The notes under the pieces: generated by a model
What the model was told of the DNA's origin: nothing
Seen by the model: the letters and a program-made list of their open reading frames with translations, nothing else
Databases searched by the model: none
Shown: in pieces, positions 1 through 8,896 of the stretch
How the letters are laid out: the number at the start of each line of letters is the position of its first letter
Numbering within the stretch: position 1 is the stretch's first letter
Source: a virus
Reading direction: 5' to 3' (one strand)
IMG/VR virus record: IMGVR_UViG_3300048919_000539
Location: 1-48,746 of that record
DNA: 48,746 bases
Made by a program: the position numbers and the translations under genes

Positions 1-1929
1 TTATTCCTCCAATTGATGAAGATTGCGACTGCGGATTTCATCCTGCAGCTTCGCGATCACTTCGTTTACGTCCATGCTTCCCAGGTCTTTACCGCGGCGG
101 GTGCGAACGGCCACTTTGCCAGCTTCCACCTCTTTATCACCACAGACCAACATGTAAGGGACACGACGTAAAGTATGCTCGCGGATTTTAAAGCCAATCT
201 TCTCGTTTCTCAAGTCCGCTTTTGCACGAATGCCCGCATTCTGCAATTTTCGGGTCAATTCTGCAACATATTCGGACTGGCCATCGGTGATATTCATCAC
301 CACAACTTGTAGTGGAGCAAGCCAGGTCGGGAAGAAACCGGCATATTCTTCGGTTAAAATCCCGATAAAGCGCTCCATGGACCCCAGGATTGCGCGGTGA
401 ATCATCACCGGAACCTGACGTTCATTACTTTCACCCACATACGAGGCGCTCAGGCGGCCCGGCAGCGAGAAGTCCAGCTGCACAGTACCACACTGCCATG
501 CACGGTCGAGACAATCATGCAGGGTAAATTCAATTTTAGGACCGTAGAAAGCGCCCTCGCCCGGCTGATATTCGAACGGAATATTGTTCTCTTTCAGCGC
601 GGCTGCCAGGTCCGCTTCTGAGCGGTCCCACAGGTCGTCGGTGCCGATACGCTTCTCTGGACGCGTAGAGAGTTTCACCACGATCTTTTCAAAGCCGAAG
701 GTGCTGTACATGTCGTACACCATCTTAATGCAGCTGTTGACCTCGTCGCGCACCTGCTCTTCAGTACAGAAGATATGGGCATCATCCTGAGTAAAGCCGC
801 GTACGCGCATCAGGCCGTGCAGTGCACCCGACGGCTCATTACGGTGACAGCTACCGAACTCCGCCATGCGCAGGGGTAAATCACGGTATGATTTTAGACC
901 CTGATTGAAAATCTGCACGTGGCCTGGGCAGTTCATCGGCTTAATGCAGTATTCACGGTTTTCTGAAGAGGTGGTAAACATCGCCTCTTTGTAGTTTTCC
1001 CAGTGGCCGGTTTTTTCCCACAGCACGCGGTCCATCATGAACGGACCTTTCACTTCCTGGTAGTCATACTCTTTCAGCTTGGTGCGGACAAACACTTCCA
1101 GCTCGCGGAAGATAGTCCAGCCGTCGTTGTGCCAGAACACCATGCCAGGCGCCTCTTCCTGCATATGATACAGGTCGAGCTGCTTACCGATTTTACGGTG
1201 GTCGCGCTTCGCCGCTTCTTCCAGACGCAGCAAATAGGCAGCCAGCTGCTTTTTGTCGGCCCAGGCGGTGCCGTAAATACGCTGCAACATTTTATTGTTG
1301 CTGTCGCCACGCCAGTAAGCGCCAGAAATTTTCTGCAGCTTAAAGTGGTGGCAGAAACGCATATTCGGCACGTGCGGACCACGGCACATGTCGACATACT
1401 CTTCGTGATGATACAGGCCAGGACGGTCGTCACGGCTGATATTTTCATCAAGGATGGTCATTTTGTAAGTTTCGTCGCGCGCAGCAAAAGCGTCACGCGC
1501 TTCCTGCCAGCTCACTTTCTGCTTAACAACGTCGTAATTGGTCTCTGCCAGCTGGTGCATGCGCTTTTCCAGCAGGTCGATATCTTCCTGGGTCAGCGTG
1601 CGGTCAAGGTCAACGTCGTAGTAGAAACCGTTGTCGATAACCGGGCCGATAGCCATTTTGGTATCCGGCCACAGCTGTTTAATCGCGTGCCCCAACAGGT
1701 GCGCACAGGAGTGACGAATAATTTCCAGACCGGCTTCGTCTTTAGCGGTGATGATCGCCACGTTGGCATCTTCGGTGATCGGATCAACCGCATCCACCAG
1801 TTCGCCATTCACACGGCCGGCAATACAGGCTTTCGCCAGGCCAGGACCGATGTCGAGGGCAATATCCATCACGCTGACGGCGTGGTCAAAAGAGCGCTGG
1901 CTTCCATCAGGAAGAGTAATTACAGGCAT
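1..1929 (-). CDS. thrS: threonyl-tRNA synthetase ThrS
   Basis: Cytosolic class II synthetase that charges tRNA-Thr and edits mischarged Ser-tRNA-Thr. The 642-residue length is the normal full length. N-terminal TGS domain (about 1-62), editing domain with HSCAH near 73-77 and the DMCRGPH motif near 182, then the class II core with the zinc ligands in NCPGH, ALHGL and VMIHR, motif 2 (CHRNE), and a C-terminal anticodon-binding domain with [11 protein letters not shown]. The ATG follows a TTAAGGATG ribosome site. In E. coli thrS is followed by infC, which would lie left of this window. This is the host anchor gene next to the prophage. Sequence looks intact and is close to the E. coli protein. 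Confidence 0.98.
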   Translation of the reverse strand: MPVITLPDGSQRSFDHAVSVMDIALDIGPGLAKACIAGRVNGELVDAVDPITEDANVAIITAKDEAGLEIIRHSCAHLLGHAIKQLWPDTKMAIGPVIDNGFYYDVDLDRTLTQEDIDLLEKRMHQLAETNYDVVKQKVSWQEARDAFAARDETYKMTILDENISRDDRPGLYHHEEYVDMCRGPHVPNMRFCHHFKLQKISGAYWRGDSNNKMLQRIYGTAWADKKQLAAYLLRLEEAAKRDHRKIGKQLDLYHMQEEAPGMVFWHNDGWTIFRELEVFVRTKLKEYDYQEVKGPFMMDRVLWEKTGHWENYKEAMFTTSSENREYCIKPMNCPGHVQIFNQGLKSYRDLPLRMAEFGSCHRNEPSGALHGLMRVRGFTQDDAHIFCTEEQVRDEVNSCIKMVYDMYSTFGFEKIVVKLSTRPEKRIGTDDLWDRSEADLAAALKENNIPFEYQPGEGAFYGPKIEFTLHDCLDRAWQCGTVQLDFSLPGRLSASYVGESNERQVPVMIHRAILGSMERFIGILTEEYAGFFPTWLAPLQVVVMNITDGQSEYVAELTRKLQNAGIRAKADLRNEKIGFKIREHTLRRVPYMLVCGDKEVEAGKVAVRTRRGKDLGSMDVNEVIAKLQDEIRSRNLHQLEE

Positions 1930-2030
1930 GAAACATCCTTAATTGCAGTGGTAACCCACACGTAAGATTACATGCAAAATTTAAATTTGCTTTATACAAC
2001 AAGCACTTTGCACTTGAAACCAACTCACAT
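1930..2030 (-). promoter_or_regulatory. thrS autoregulatory leader (translational operator)
   Basis: In E. coli, ThrS represses its own mRNA by binding a leader that imitates tRNA-Thr. Here, read on the minus strand, the segment 1951-1971 forms a hairpin (GTAATC pairing with GGTTAC) whose loop holds CGT, a threonine anticodon, just upstream of the ribosome site at about 1934-1942. A second short hairpin (CAAGTGC/GTGCTTG, with two G-U pairs, about 2000-2017) lies further upstream, in the place of the second tRNA-like arm. The control element therefore looks complete, and the prophage junction should be upstream of about 2030. Placement of the promoter is not clear. Confidence 0.75.
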
Positions 2031-2038
2031 TTGCCAGT

Positions 2039-2142
2039 TTGGTACACTGCTTGGTACACATATTCGAAAGTCACTGTTTGTTAAAAACTTTCGAAGGAGG
2101 AACATCTTACACTTTTAAGGGGGTGATTGCACGGAAGTGTAA
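2039..2142. repeat. repeat cluster at the thrS/prophage junction
   Basis: Between the thrS leader and the first phage gene lie a direct repeat TTGGTACAC (2039-2047 and 2051-2059, 12-bp offset), a perfect 9-bp inverted repeat TTCGAAAGT/ACTTTCGAA (2063-2071 and 2087-2095, 15-nt loop), and a perfect 8-bp inverted repeat TTACACTT/AAGTGTAA (2107-2114 and 2135-2142). Such clusters are typical of integrase or excisionase arm sites at an attachment site, but parts could belong to the thrS promoter region. Observation is certain, role is inferred. Confidence 0.5.
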
Positions 2143-2168
2143 AGAGAGAGGCTTGATTTTGCTGCTCA

Positions 2169-2492
2169 TCAAATCGCCGGCCCATTAAAATCGTGATGCT
2201 GCGTAATCGTCAGCACCACAGTTCCGATCACAATGACCTCACTCAGCCCCTCACCTTCTATCGCGTCACCATCGGGCGTGATAATTGCCCTTCCCATCAT
2301 CTTGCCGATCGCCACCTCTCCGAATACCTCATAGCAAATCTCCGAGCCGCTTGCTGGCGCTAATGAACGGTCAACGACGTGCTGCAGGCCCCCGAACTCG
2401 ACGAGAGACGTTGCAGATGGGTGCGGGATGAACAAGCGATTAAGGCAGATGCTGTCTTCGATGTAGTCTGTAGCTGGGGATGGAAAACCCAT
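2169..2492 (-). CDS. humD: HumD-like UmuD' homologue, no catalytic dyad
   Basis: UmuD is cut by RecA-assisted self-cleavage between Cys and Gly of CGFPSPA to give active UmuD', the partner of the UmuC polymerase. This 107-residue protein begins MGFPSPA, so translation starts exactly where UmuD' starts. The stretch that should contain the catalytic serine (GDSM) is missing between about residues 33 and 37, and the catalytic lysine position reads Gly (VAIGKM), so it cannot self-cleave. Phage P1 HumD is a known UmuD' homologue of this kind. The ATG has a strong GGAGG site and overlaps the stop of the upstream gene (ATGA). No umuC follows, so it probably acts on the host polymerase V. Confidence 0.75.
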   Translation of the reverse strand: MGFPSPATDYIEDSICLNRLFIPHPSATSLVEFGGLQHVVDRSLAPASGSEICYEVFGEVAIGKMMGRAIITPDGDAIEGEGLSEVIVIGTVVLTITQHHDFNGPAI

Positions 2493-2740
2493 CAGAAACC
2501 TCCATTGTTCGGATTGAACAGCAGGAACGTCCGGCGCTCACCCTCTTCCGTCGACACGTCTTTGAACGTGCTCTGATAGTGCTCTATCCAGCGATTGGCC
2601 TCAGCCAGCGACCATTCATAGTTTGCCCGGGCTAGCGCCGCCACGAAATCCTCTGTGGTCACAGTGCGCCGACCGTTGGCCGCTATCTGTATGCTCGCGC
2701 GGAACGCTGCCGGGATGTCGTCTCTTCTGCCCATGATCAC
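2492..2740 (-). CDS. small SOS-operon protein of unknown function
   Basis: An 82-residue soluble protein, first gene of a two-gene LexA-controlled operon with the HumD-like gene (ATGA overlap). Contains AAFRASIQIAANGRRTV and a Trp-rich middle (EWSLAEANRWIEHY); no catalytic motif recognised. I remember similar small proteins beside umuD-like genes in other enterobacterial prophages but cannot give a function. Its start lies 6 bp downstream of the LexA box. Confidence 0.7.
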   Translation of the reverse strand: MIMGRRDDIPAAFRASIQIAANGRRTVTTEDFVAALARANYEWSLAEANRWIEHYQSTFKDVSTEEGERRTFLLFNPNNGGF

Positions 2741-2745
2741 CTCGA

Positions 2746-2765
2746 TACTGTTTGGATATACAGTA
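2746..2765 (-). promoter_or_regulatory. LexA (SOS) box
   Basis: The 20-bp sequence begins TACTG and ends CAGTA, with CTGT-N8-ACAG spacing, matching the enterobacterial LexA consensus. It lies directly in front of the two-gene HumD operon on the minus strand and should make the operon DNA-damage inducible. Confidence 0.9.
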
Positions 2766-2868
2766 TTATTTGATCAGGTGGCGGCAATGATCAACCGGGT
2801 TAGCAGGGGAAATTGTCAGGATGATGATTGAGAAAGAGATTTAAGGGATGAGTAAGGGTGTCGAGTGG

Positions 2869-2896
2869 TTGCGATGGCTCGCTGGCGTGGCATAAT
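2869..2896 (+). promoter_or_regulatory. putative sigma-70 promoter of the SGNH gene
   Basis: TTGCGA at 2869-2874 and CATAAT at 2891-2896 with 16-bp spacing, 26 bp upstream of the SGNH hydrolase ATG. It suggests that this opposite-strand cargo gene is expressed in the lysogen independently of the phage late operon. Confidence 0.5.
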
Positions 2897-2922
2897 ACCG
2901 GGATATACATTAAGGATTTTGC

Positions 2923-3747
2923 ATGATAACTAAAGCCTACATTCACAGGATATTATTCATTGCGTTGGCAATTGGTATTATATCTGGAGCCATTGTTGTC
3001 TATCTATCATCAGGGTCAGGAACTAAAATTGTTTCCTGGGGTGATTCTTTAACCTTCGGTGTTGGAGCGGATAAAACTGGAGGATATACGAATATCTTAA
3101 GGGAGGATGGGTACAACGTATTGCTTAGAGGTTATCCAGGACAAACCTCAACAGAGATTGCTATACACCAAGGGGCTATTGGAGTTGAACTAATTAAAAA
3201 TGCCAAAAGTGGTGATTACTTAGTAAAACCTGAATTTTTTGGGGACTTTAGAAAACGGGAAGAAATTTCTTTTTCCGGCGCTATCGGGAAAAACCCCGTG
3301 CGATTAACTAGGTATGAAACCGGTGAATGGCGAGCATTTGGCGCCTCATTAAACGAATGCGGCTTTCGATGCAAATTTATTTCGTCAGAATCAATCAATG
3401 AAAAAAGAACCAAAAATATAATATGGGTTGGCAGAAACAATAACCTAAAGTTCACAAGATTTATATTTCGTGACATTTCTTTGATTGTTAATTCACTTCC
3501 AGAGGAATCTTCATTTTTGGTTGTAGGATTGACTCCGGCTCAAGATGATACATCAGAACAATTAGAAGCTATTAAAGATCTCAATGGAAAACTTCGAGAG
3601 GCATATGGAGAAAATTTCATCGACATGTGGTCAGCGCTGGCTGGACGAGAGTCAGGGAAAATTTCTGAATCACTATACAGTGATCATGTTCACTTTAATG
3701 ATAAAGGTTACATGCTTATAGCCAGCACAATCAGGAAGAAGCTTTGA
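2923..3747 (+). CDS. membrane-anchored SGNH/GDSL hydrolase (lysogenic cargo)
   Basis: 274 residues. One N-terminal membrane segment (about 10-30) leads into an SGNH esterase/acetyltransferase-type fold: WGDSLTFG near 39-46 carries the nucleophilic serine, GYPGQTS near 65 the glycine block, WVGRNN near 170 the asparagine block, and SDHVHFNDKGY near 253-263 the Asp-His pair. The orientation predicts a periplasmic catalytic domain. Markedly more AT-rich than the late genes and on the opposite strand, next to the tailspike gene: a typical acquired cargo position. Modification of a surface polysaccharide, to change phage or immune recognition, is plausible but not shown. ATG follows AAGGA. Confidence 0.8.
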   Translation: MITKAYIHRILFIALAIGIISGAIVVYLSSGSGTKIVSWGDSLTFGVGADKTGGYTNILREDGYNVLLRGYPGQTSTEIAIHQGAIGVELIKNAKSGDYLVKPEFFGDFRKREEISFSGAIGKNPVRLTRYETGEWRAFGASLNECGFRCKFISSESINEKRTKNIIWVGRNNNLKFTRFIFRDISLIVNSLPEESSFLVVGLTPAQDDTSEQLEAIKDLNGKLREAYGENFIDMWSALAGRESGKISESLYSDHVHFNDKGYMLIASTIRKKL

Positions 3748-3749
3748 TT

Positions 3750-3769
3750 TGGCGGGGTCCGTCCCGCCA
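3750..3769. terminator. convergent hairpin between SGNH and tailspike genes
   Basis: TGGCGGG (3750-3756) pairs with CCCGCCA (3763-3769) around a 6-nt loop in the 26-bp gap between two convergent genes. Neither strand has a strong U tract, so termination may be weak or only stabilise mRNA ends. Confidence 0.45.
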
Positions 3770-3773
3770 TAGA

Positions 3774-5975
3774 TTATAAAATGCTAGTTATCACCCCAGA
3801 TAAGGAGAACTTAGTTGTCTGCCCCCCAGCTGGTTCACCACGGCAGGTAATTGTTGATCTTGATACTGTGCCGCCAAAGGTAATATCTACACCTGTTGAT
3901 GCATTAAAATAGGTGTAGCTGCTTACGTATGATGCAGTATTAACAGTATTGGTATTTCCATCAGTGCTGGCACCCCCCGCTCTTTTAAGTAAACCAGCTG
4001 TAACTGATGTGCTCCTGCGGCAGGTTGCGCTAATATCGAAAGTGTATCCATCATATCCAAGCGCGCTAGGAACCATTGCAAGTCTAAAAATATCTACTGT
4101 TGCTCCTGCTGCGGCTTCTCCATACAGTCCAGTAAACTCCATCCGTGCAAAGTTCTGATCCGTTAAAGTGCTATCATAAGTCCTTGTGAGTTTCAAAGAA
4201 GAAACATTATACGCGCCATTAAGGGATATTTTTGCCTGTCCCCGCGTGTTTTGATTGATATTAAGAGAAGGGCAATTGTATAGATCGAAGTTAGTGTTAA
4301 CAGCCCCTGACTTGTCCAATACATTGACCTGTACTGAAAATGCAGTGTTGTTATCATGAACAGATATAGTTGATAGCCTATCTACGTAGTCAATTTGAAT
4401 TGTTGGATTTGCCTGTGTTAACGAGCAACCGTGAATTTCCAATGCATCAAGTCTTCCAGAGCATACAATTTTCGATTCTTCTGCATATAAGCCATGTAAT
4501 TCAGTGCCTGCACTATTCCCAATCTGTATTTGCCCTACTTCTACTGTACCAGTTAGCGATGTCCCGACCACTGGGACGGCTACTGCGGCACCCAACGTGT
4601 GGGCACTAACAAGCGGTTTATCTAGCGTAAGAACATTACCTGAAATGCCAATAATATAAGGAGCCTCAAGATTAGAACCTCCTTGAATTTCAGGAATATC
4701 ATAAAGATTAAACCCGCTTGCTGATGTTACTGTGATAGTTGTATCACCAACAGAAGCTGCACTGGCAAGCGTAGTCTTAGGCCCGCCAATTGAGCAGGCA
4801 ACAGTATTTGTTGCTCCGCCAATATATCCATCAAGTTTAACTGAGTTATATCTGACGCGAAGCCCGTAGGCGGTCACAGTCGATCCATTAGTGCGCGAAC
4901 CTGTCAGGCCTTTCCAGTGAACAACTAACGCATGAATATCGATGTTTGAAAGTCGATGGCCTACTGATTTGTAGCTCAACTCTGCATAATGTGCGGTACA
5001 GACGCTGCGAGATGCTGCGCTTGATCCGTTACCGTCAATGTTTCCGTCAAGCATGAACCCGCCGACCTCTTGATAGAAGTGGCTCCTGTCTCTGGTGCGA
5101 TCGCGAGGGTCAATACCGAGATGGTGCATCGAGATACCGGAGGTGGTAGATACAAGTGTGGTGCTGTCCCAGCCAGCCCCCCAAAATCGGAATGCGCGCT
5201 TATCAACATCCAGATTGAAAGAGCCAATTTGATACACACCAGCGGGGAACGACAGGCTTCGCACAATGGCCTGAGCGCGCGCTACGCGGTTTCCTTCATC
5301 GACTGCTGCGACGTTCTGAGCTGCTGTACCGCCGAATGCAAACTCGGCATAGTTCATATCTGCGCGGCAGATAAGGTTAGCAAACCCTCCATTACCAAGG
5401 CTCACAGAGTAAGTCGTGGTGTCTTTTACTGTCGAAATCAGCCATTTTGATTCCTGCTTCACGCCGTACTGATTAGCGAAAGTCACCGCTACCATTCCGT
5501 TAATCAGTGGGATGGTATTACCCGATATGGCTTTGCCGGCGATCATATCGGTCACGCTGTTGAAGTTGATGGATATATTACTGTTCACCCACGAGCGGAG
5601 TGTGGAATCCCCAATCGATAGCCAGGCTCCCGTTCCAGTTCCGCCAGCTGATGCAGGAGTTGAACCTGCTGCCACAATTTTCGGCAGAGTACCGTCCCAA
5701 CGGTAATACTCCCCGTCTGTGGTGTCTTTCAAAATCTGATTCGGCAGGGTAATGGTAGTTCCAGCCTGGAAGGTGCCCACCGGGATCCATCCGTATTGTG
5801 CGATAGCCTGCTGTGCCAGCCAGCGCAGGCCCTCAATGGTGTAGTGTTCGCCTCCAAATCTGTCAGCATATTTAAGCGCCATCGAGGTGACAAACTCGTC
5901 AATTTTCCCCGCGTTGAATTTTAGGTCACGAGGTGATTCGGACGGTACAGCGTCTTGCGTTGGTGTGGTAGCCAT
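3774..5975 (-). CDS. tailspike protein with beta-helix body
   Basis: 733 residues. The first about 130 residues (SPRDLKFNAGKIDEFV, GWIPVGTFQAG, LPNQILKDTTDGEYYRWDG) form the conserved particle-binding head seen in many enterobacterial tailspikes and tail fibres. The body contains a GYQ-like entry (SFPAGVYQIGSF near 245) followed by repetitive short beta strands typical of a right-handed parallel beta-helix, the fold of receptor-cleaving tailspikes. Likely binds, and perhaps degrades, an O-antigen or capsule. A terminator separates it from the J-like gene, so it needs antitermination or its own start. The body is more AT-rich than the N-terminal region, consistent with domain swapping. Confidence 0.8.
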   Translation of the reverse strand: MATTPTQDAVPSESPRDLKFNAGKIDEFVTSMALKYADRFGGEHYTIEGLRWLAQQAIAQYGWIPVGTFQAGTTITLPNQILKDTTDGEYYRWDGTLPKIVAAGSTPASAGGTGTGAWLSIGDSTLRSWVNSNISINFNSVTDMIAGKAISGNTIPLINGMVAVTFANQYGVKQESKWLISTVKDTTTYSVSLGNGGFANLICRADMNYAEFAFGGTAAQNVAAVDEGNRVARAQAIVRSLSFPAGVYQIGSFNLDVDKRAFRFWGAGWDSTTLVSTTSGISMHHLGIDPRDRTRDRSHFYQEVGGFMLDGNIDGNGSSAASRSVCTAHYAELSYKSVGHRLSNIDIHALVVHWKGLTGSRTNGSTVTAYGLRVRYNSVKLDGYIGGATNTVACSIGGPKTTLASAASVGDTTITVTSASGFNLYDIPEIQGGSNLEAPYIIGISGNVLTLDKPLVSAHTLGAAVAVPVVGTSLTGTVEVGQIQIGNSAGTELHGLYAEESKIVCSGRLDALEIHGCSLTQANPTIQIDYVDRLSTISVHDNNTAFSVQVNVLDKSGAVNTNFDLYNCPSLNINQNTRGQAKISLNGAYNVSSLKLTRTYDSTLTDQNFARMEFTGLYGEAAAGATVDIFRLAMVPSALGYDGYTFDISATCRRSTSVTAGLLKRAGGASTDGNTNTVNTASYVSSYTYFNASTGVDITFGGTVSRSTITCRGEPAGGQTTKFSLSGVITSIL

Positions 5976-5984
5976 AATTTTTCC

Positions 5985-6013
5985 ATAAAAAAAGCCAGCA
6001 CGACGGCTGGCTT
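5985..6013 (-). terminator. intrinsic terminator between J-like and tailspike genes
   Basis: On the minus strand, stem AAGCCAGC/GCTGGCTT with a 6-nt loop and a run of seven U. It lies inside the late operon upstream of the tailspike gene, so it is normally overcome by the late antiterminator or sets a lower spike dose. Confidence 0.8.
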
Positions 6014-6030
6014 ACTGGTGGATGATGTTT

Positions 6031-8490
6031 TTAGGGGTAAATCAGATCGCTGTACTCCGACAGCGTGAATGATGTCGTTCCATCGGCATTGGGTTTCTTG
6101 TCGTCAACTTTCCAGAGCGTTGCATCCATCTCCTGCTGCGTCGCAATGACGTAGCGTGATGGCGATTGCACGCTGTACCCGTCGTAAATATTGAGGCTAA
6201 TATCCGGTAGGGCTGCGGTGAAACCGAAGCGTGTATCTGGCCTCATTGTTGCGGGATAACGTTCTGACGTTCGCCCAAGGCTGTCAGTAACGGTGACGAA
6301 CATCTGGCCGCTAAACGTGATAGCCTCGCTCGTGTCAAAGTTATTTCCTGCCCGGCGCACAACATAACCAGACTGCTGATTGGTGTCGTAAGTGTCCGGC
6401 ACCTGCACCATATCCCCGACGGACACATACTGGCCGTCTGCCAGCGTTTTGCAGCTCATCTTACCGCGCGATTGCACCAGCTTATTGACTTCAACCAGCG
6501 CCCGGTCATTGGCCTGATATTCATTCCGTGAGCCGTTCAGCGAGATTTTCAGGGGGTTCTTTGCAGCCTCCTTCACAATTCCGGTTGAAGTGACCCGGTA
6601 GCGAATGTAGGTTTTTTTGTTTGTAGAGGGGCTGACGTACTCGATTTCCACACCGTCATAGCCGCCAGGCATAGTCATCGAGTAGGACAATTTGTACTCG
6701 TCAGCGACCATGTTTGAACGGTTGAACGTTGTGGCTGGGTACTGCACGCGCTGATCGCGAACGAACGAGAGCACAGCATCTTCCCAAAACGCGATAACGC
6801 GCGCGACATTGCACGTTGTCTCTGCCCGGTTGCCGAGCGAGATATCCTCGTCGTCGAATGTATAGTCGAAGTATCCCAGGCGCGGATCCGGCAATGAACC
6901 TGCTATCTGGTAAAGACCATAAAGGTCAATTGAGCTTTCATCCTCTCCACCGATGACCAGCCATTGGTGGGCAAGCGCATCGGCGAATGACCGGGATGGC
7001 CGCAGCGTGTAATCAACCGTGCGAGTGGTCATGTTGTAGCTGATCGTATGCCGGGTAATGAGAGCGTTGTATTTTCGGTCTCGCACGCCGGTGGCCTGCT
7101 CAGTGGCCCTGACCGTCACCCGCACAAGCGTGTCATCAGGATGCACCTCATTATTTCTCACCCTGACAATATGAACCTCGCTCAGCTGCAGCACGCTGGT
7201 ATCGTTACTGTTGTTGGTGCGATAGACCTGCACGGCATAGCGCCCATATCCTGCCGCTGGCGTGATTTTGACAGTGCGGTAAATGGTGTCCGATCCGCCA
7301 CTGTTGTTGCTGAGTCCGCCGGAGAAATTCTGCGTAGTCCCGGCTACCGGGTTGTTATCAGCGTCAACTTTCCAGATGGTCCCTGAGTAATTCGCATAGT
7401 CACCGTCGCCGAGTTGCGCCTGGAAATGAACCCACAGTTGGCCACCCTCGACCGGAGCAAAAAACGGGCCGACAACCAGGGGCTGGTTGTCATTGAGCAC
7501 GAATTTTGTGGTGTTAATCGTTGCATTCGATGGCGTGGTTTGCGCATCGCTGCCGCTAAGGTTGTTGAAGAAGAAATTGTAATAACGCACGGGATTAATC
7601 GTGGCGCCATTATCGGTAATTGTGGCATTGAACAGGTTGGCATTCAGCGTGATGTCACGCGTCACCGGGCCGCTTGCGGTGTTGTAGGACACGTTGATGA
7701 CAAACGTTACTGCGTGGGGCTTGCTCAGATTGTAGAAGTAGTCGAACTGTGACTGCAGTACGATTTTCATTGAGACCTGCCCGCCGGAGAACTGGCCGGA
7801 AACTACAGTGTTGGCTGTCGCGGAGTAAGCGGGGAATTCGCCACTTTCATTCGGTCCGGGTATCTCCTGGCCGTCAACGTCATCGAATTCGAACCCTTCA
7901 TAAATCACCGGAATAACTTCACCCGGGCCGAATACCTGATACGAAGCGCCCGCCAGAGAACCGAGCGTTGATTCTGAGTAGCGCACGCTCTCGACGGTGT
8001 ATTTACCCAGGCCGAAATTCATCCACTCCGTCACGTATTTGACGTTATCGATGAACTCGAACATGGACTGCTGAATGAGGTCCGGGTAAGCCCGCACCTG
8101 ACCGTAAACGTCCGGCCGGGCCTGATACGTGCGCGCCACATTCGTCTGTCCGGTCAGCTTATTATTCGGCGATTCCTTACTGTTGCTGTCCGCTACAGAA
8201 AATGACTGTTTGGGCATCAGTAAGCTGAAAACCTTGCTGACTACTTTGAAAATAGGACTTAGCACATCGCCGATCACGCCTTTGGGCTGGTCGAAAACCT
8301 GCACCCTGTCACCCTCAAGCAGCGCAAATCCTACCTCGTCATCCGGGCCCAGCTCCCGCCCGTTGAAAACGACAACAACATCGCTGTTCGTGTCGGCATT
8401 CAGCAGCCATTCGGAAAGCAGCGTGCCAGCGGCAACGCTAAATCTCTCGCGCGGCGTGCCGGGCACTCTCTGTAACTCAATCAGCGGCAT
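6031..8490 (-). CDS. tail tip / central fibre protein, lambda J-like
   Basis: 819 residues from the ATG at 8490 (MPLIEL), chosen because it has GGAG ten bases upstream and overlaps the NlpC gene by only 14 bp. N-terminal about 60 residues look like a small ubiquitin-type fold (FNGRELGPDDEVGFALLEGDRV), which replaces the separate gpI-like gene of lambda. Then GQTNVARTYQARPDVYG, typical of tail-tip proteins, and several fibronectin-like beta domains. It closes the tail tube and links to the receptor-binding spike. In lambda the order K, I, J is the same. Confidence 0.82.
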   Translation of the reverse strand: MPLIELQRVPGTPRERFSVAAGTLLSEWLLNADTNSDVVVVFNGRELGPDDEVGFALLEGDRVQVFDQPKGVIGDVLSPIFKVVSKVFSLLMPKQSFSVADSNSKESPNNKLTGQTNVARTYQARPDVYGQVRAYPDLIQQSMFEFIDNVKYVTEWMNFGLGKYTVESVRYSESTLGSLAGASYQVFGPGEVIPVIYEGFEFDDVDGQEIPGPNESGEFPAYSATANTVVSGQFSGGQVSMKIVLQSQFDYFYNLSKPHAVTFVINVSYNTASGPVTRDITLNANLFNATITDNGATINPVRYYNFFFNNLSGSDAQTTPSNATINTTKFVLNDNQPLVVGPFFAPVEGGQLWVHFQAQLGDGDYANYSGTIWKVDADNNPVAGTTQNFSGGLSNNSGGSDTIYRTVKITPAAGYGRYAVQVYRTNNSNDTSVLQLSEVHIVRVRNNEVHPDDTLVRVTVRATEQATGVRDRKYNALITRHTISYNMTTRTVDYTLRPSRSFADALAHQWLVIGGEDESSIDLYGLYQIAGSLPDPRLGYFDYTFDDEDISLGNRAETTCNVARVIAFWEDAVLSFVRDQRVQYPATTFNRSNMVADEYKLSYSMTMPGGYDGVEIEYVSPSTNKKTYIRYRVTSTGIVKEAAKNPLKISLNGSRNEYQANDRALVEVNKLVQSRGKMSCKTLADGQYVSVGDMVQVPDTYDTNQQSGYVVRRAGNNFDTSEAITFSGQMFVTVTDSLGRTSERYPATMRPDTRFGFTAALPDISLNIYDGYSVQSPSRYVIATQQEMDATLWKVDDKKPNADGTTSFTLSEYSDLIYP

Positions 8491-8896
8491 AGGCCTTGTA
8501 CTCCAATTTTGTAAACATCCGCTCAACTGCGGCCAGGCGATCGCTGCGAACGGCGCCGTTCTCTCCACGACTGTGAAGCGCACGGCCATCGACTATCACG
8601 CCGATGTGCGCCGGGCGATCTCCGTCATACGCAATGAAGACCCCCCCCTCCTCTGGACCCGCCACGCTGCGCCAGTGGATGACCTCATCGGCGAAACAGG
8701 TGATGAAATCGCTGTCGGCCTCATATCCCGCCGAATGATGGATTTCACGCCCGGCCACGTGGCGATAAAACAGCACGACCAGGCCCCAGCAGTCGCAGGC
8801 GTCGAAAGTGCAGGCGCGATTGCGCCACGGCACACCAATCATGCGTGACGCGAATTCACTAGCCGATTTGCAGGCCGGGCCAGTCTGCTGGGTCAT
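8477..8896 (-). CDS. tail tip NlpC/P60 cysteine peptidase (gpK-like)
   Basis: 139 residues with the NlpC/P60 catalytic Cys in DCWGL (about 35-39) and His in PAHIGV (about 96-101). Lambda gpK carries the same domain plus a JAMM domain, absent here. Acts in tail-tip assembly or peptidoglycan passage during DNA entry. Sits between the L-like and J-like genes and overlaps both. Confidence 0.88.
   Translation of the reverse strand: MTQQTGPACKSASEFASRMIGVPWRNRACTFDACDCWGLVVLFYRHVAGREIHHSAGYEADSDFITCFADEVIHWRSVAGPEEGGVFIAYDGDRPAHIGVIVDGRALHSRGENGAVRSDRLAAVERMFTKLEYKAYAAD

Noticed and set aside
1003-1965. 320-codon plus-strand ORF opposite thrS
   Set aside because: It is the antisense shadow of a strongly conserved synthetase gene; no ribosome site and no recognisable protein.
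8129-8848. 239-codon plus-strand ORF across the J-like and NlpC genes
   Set aside because: Low-complexity Ser/Thr-rich translation antisense to two well supported tail genes.
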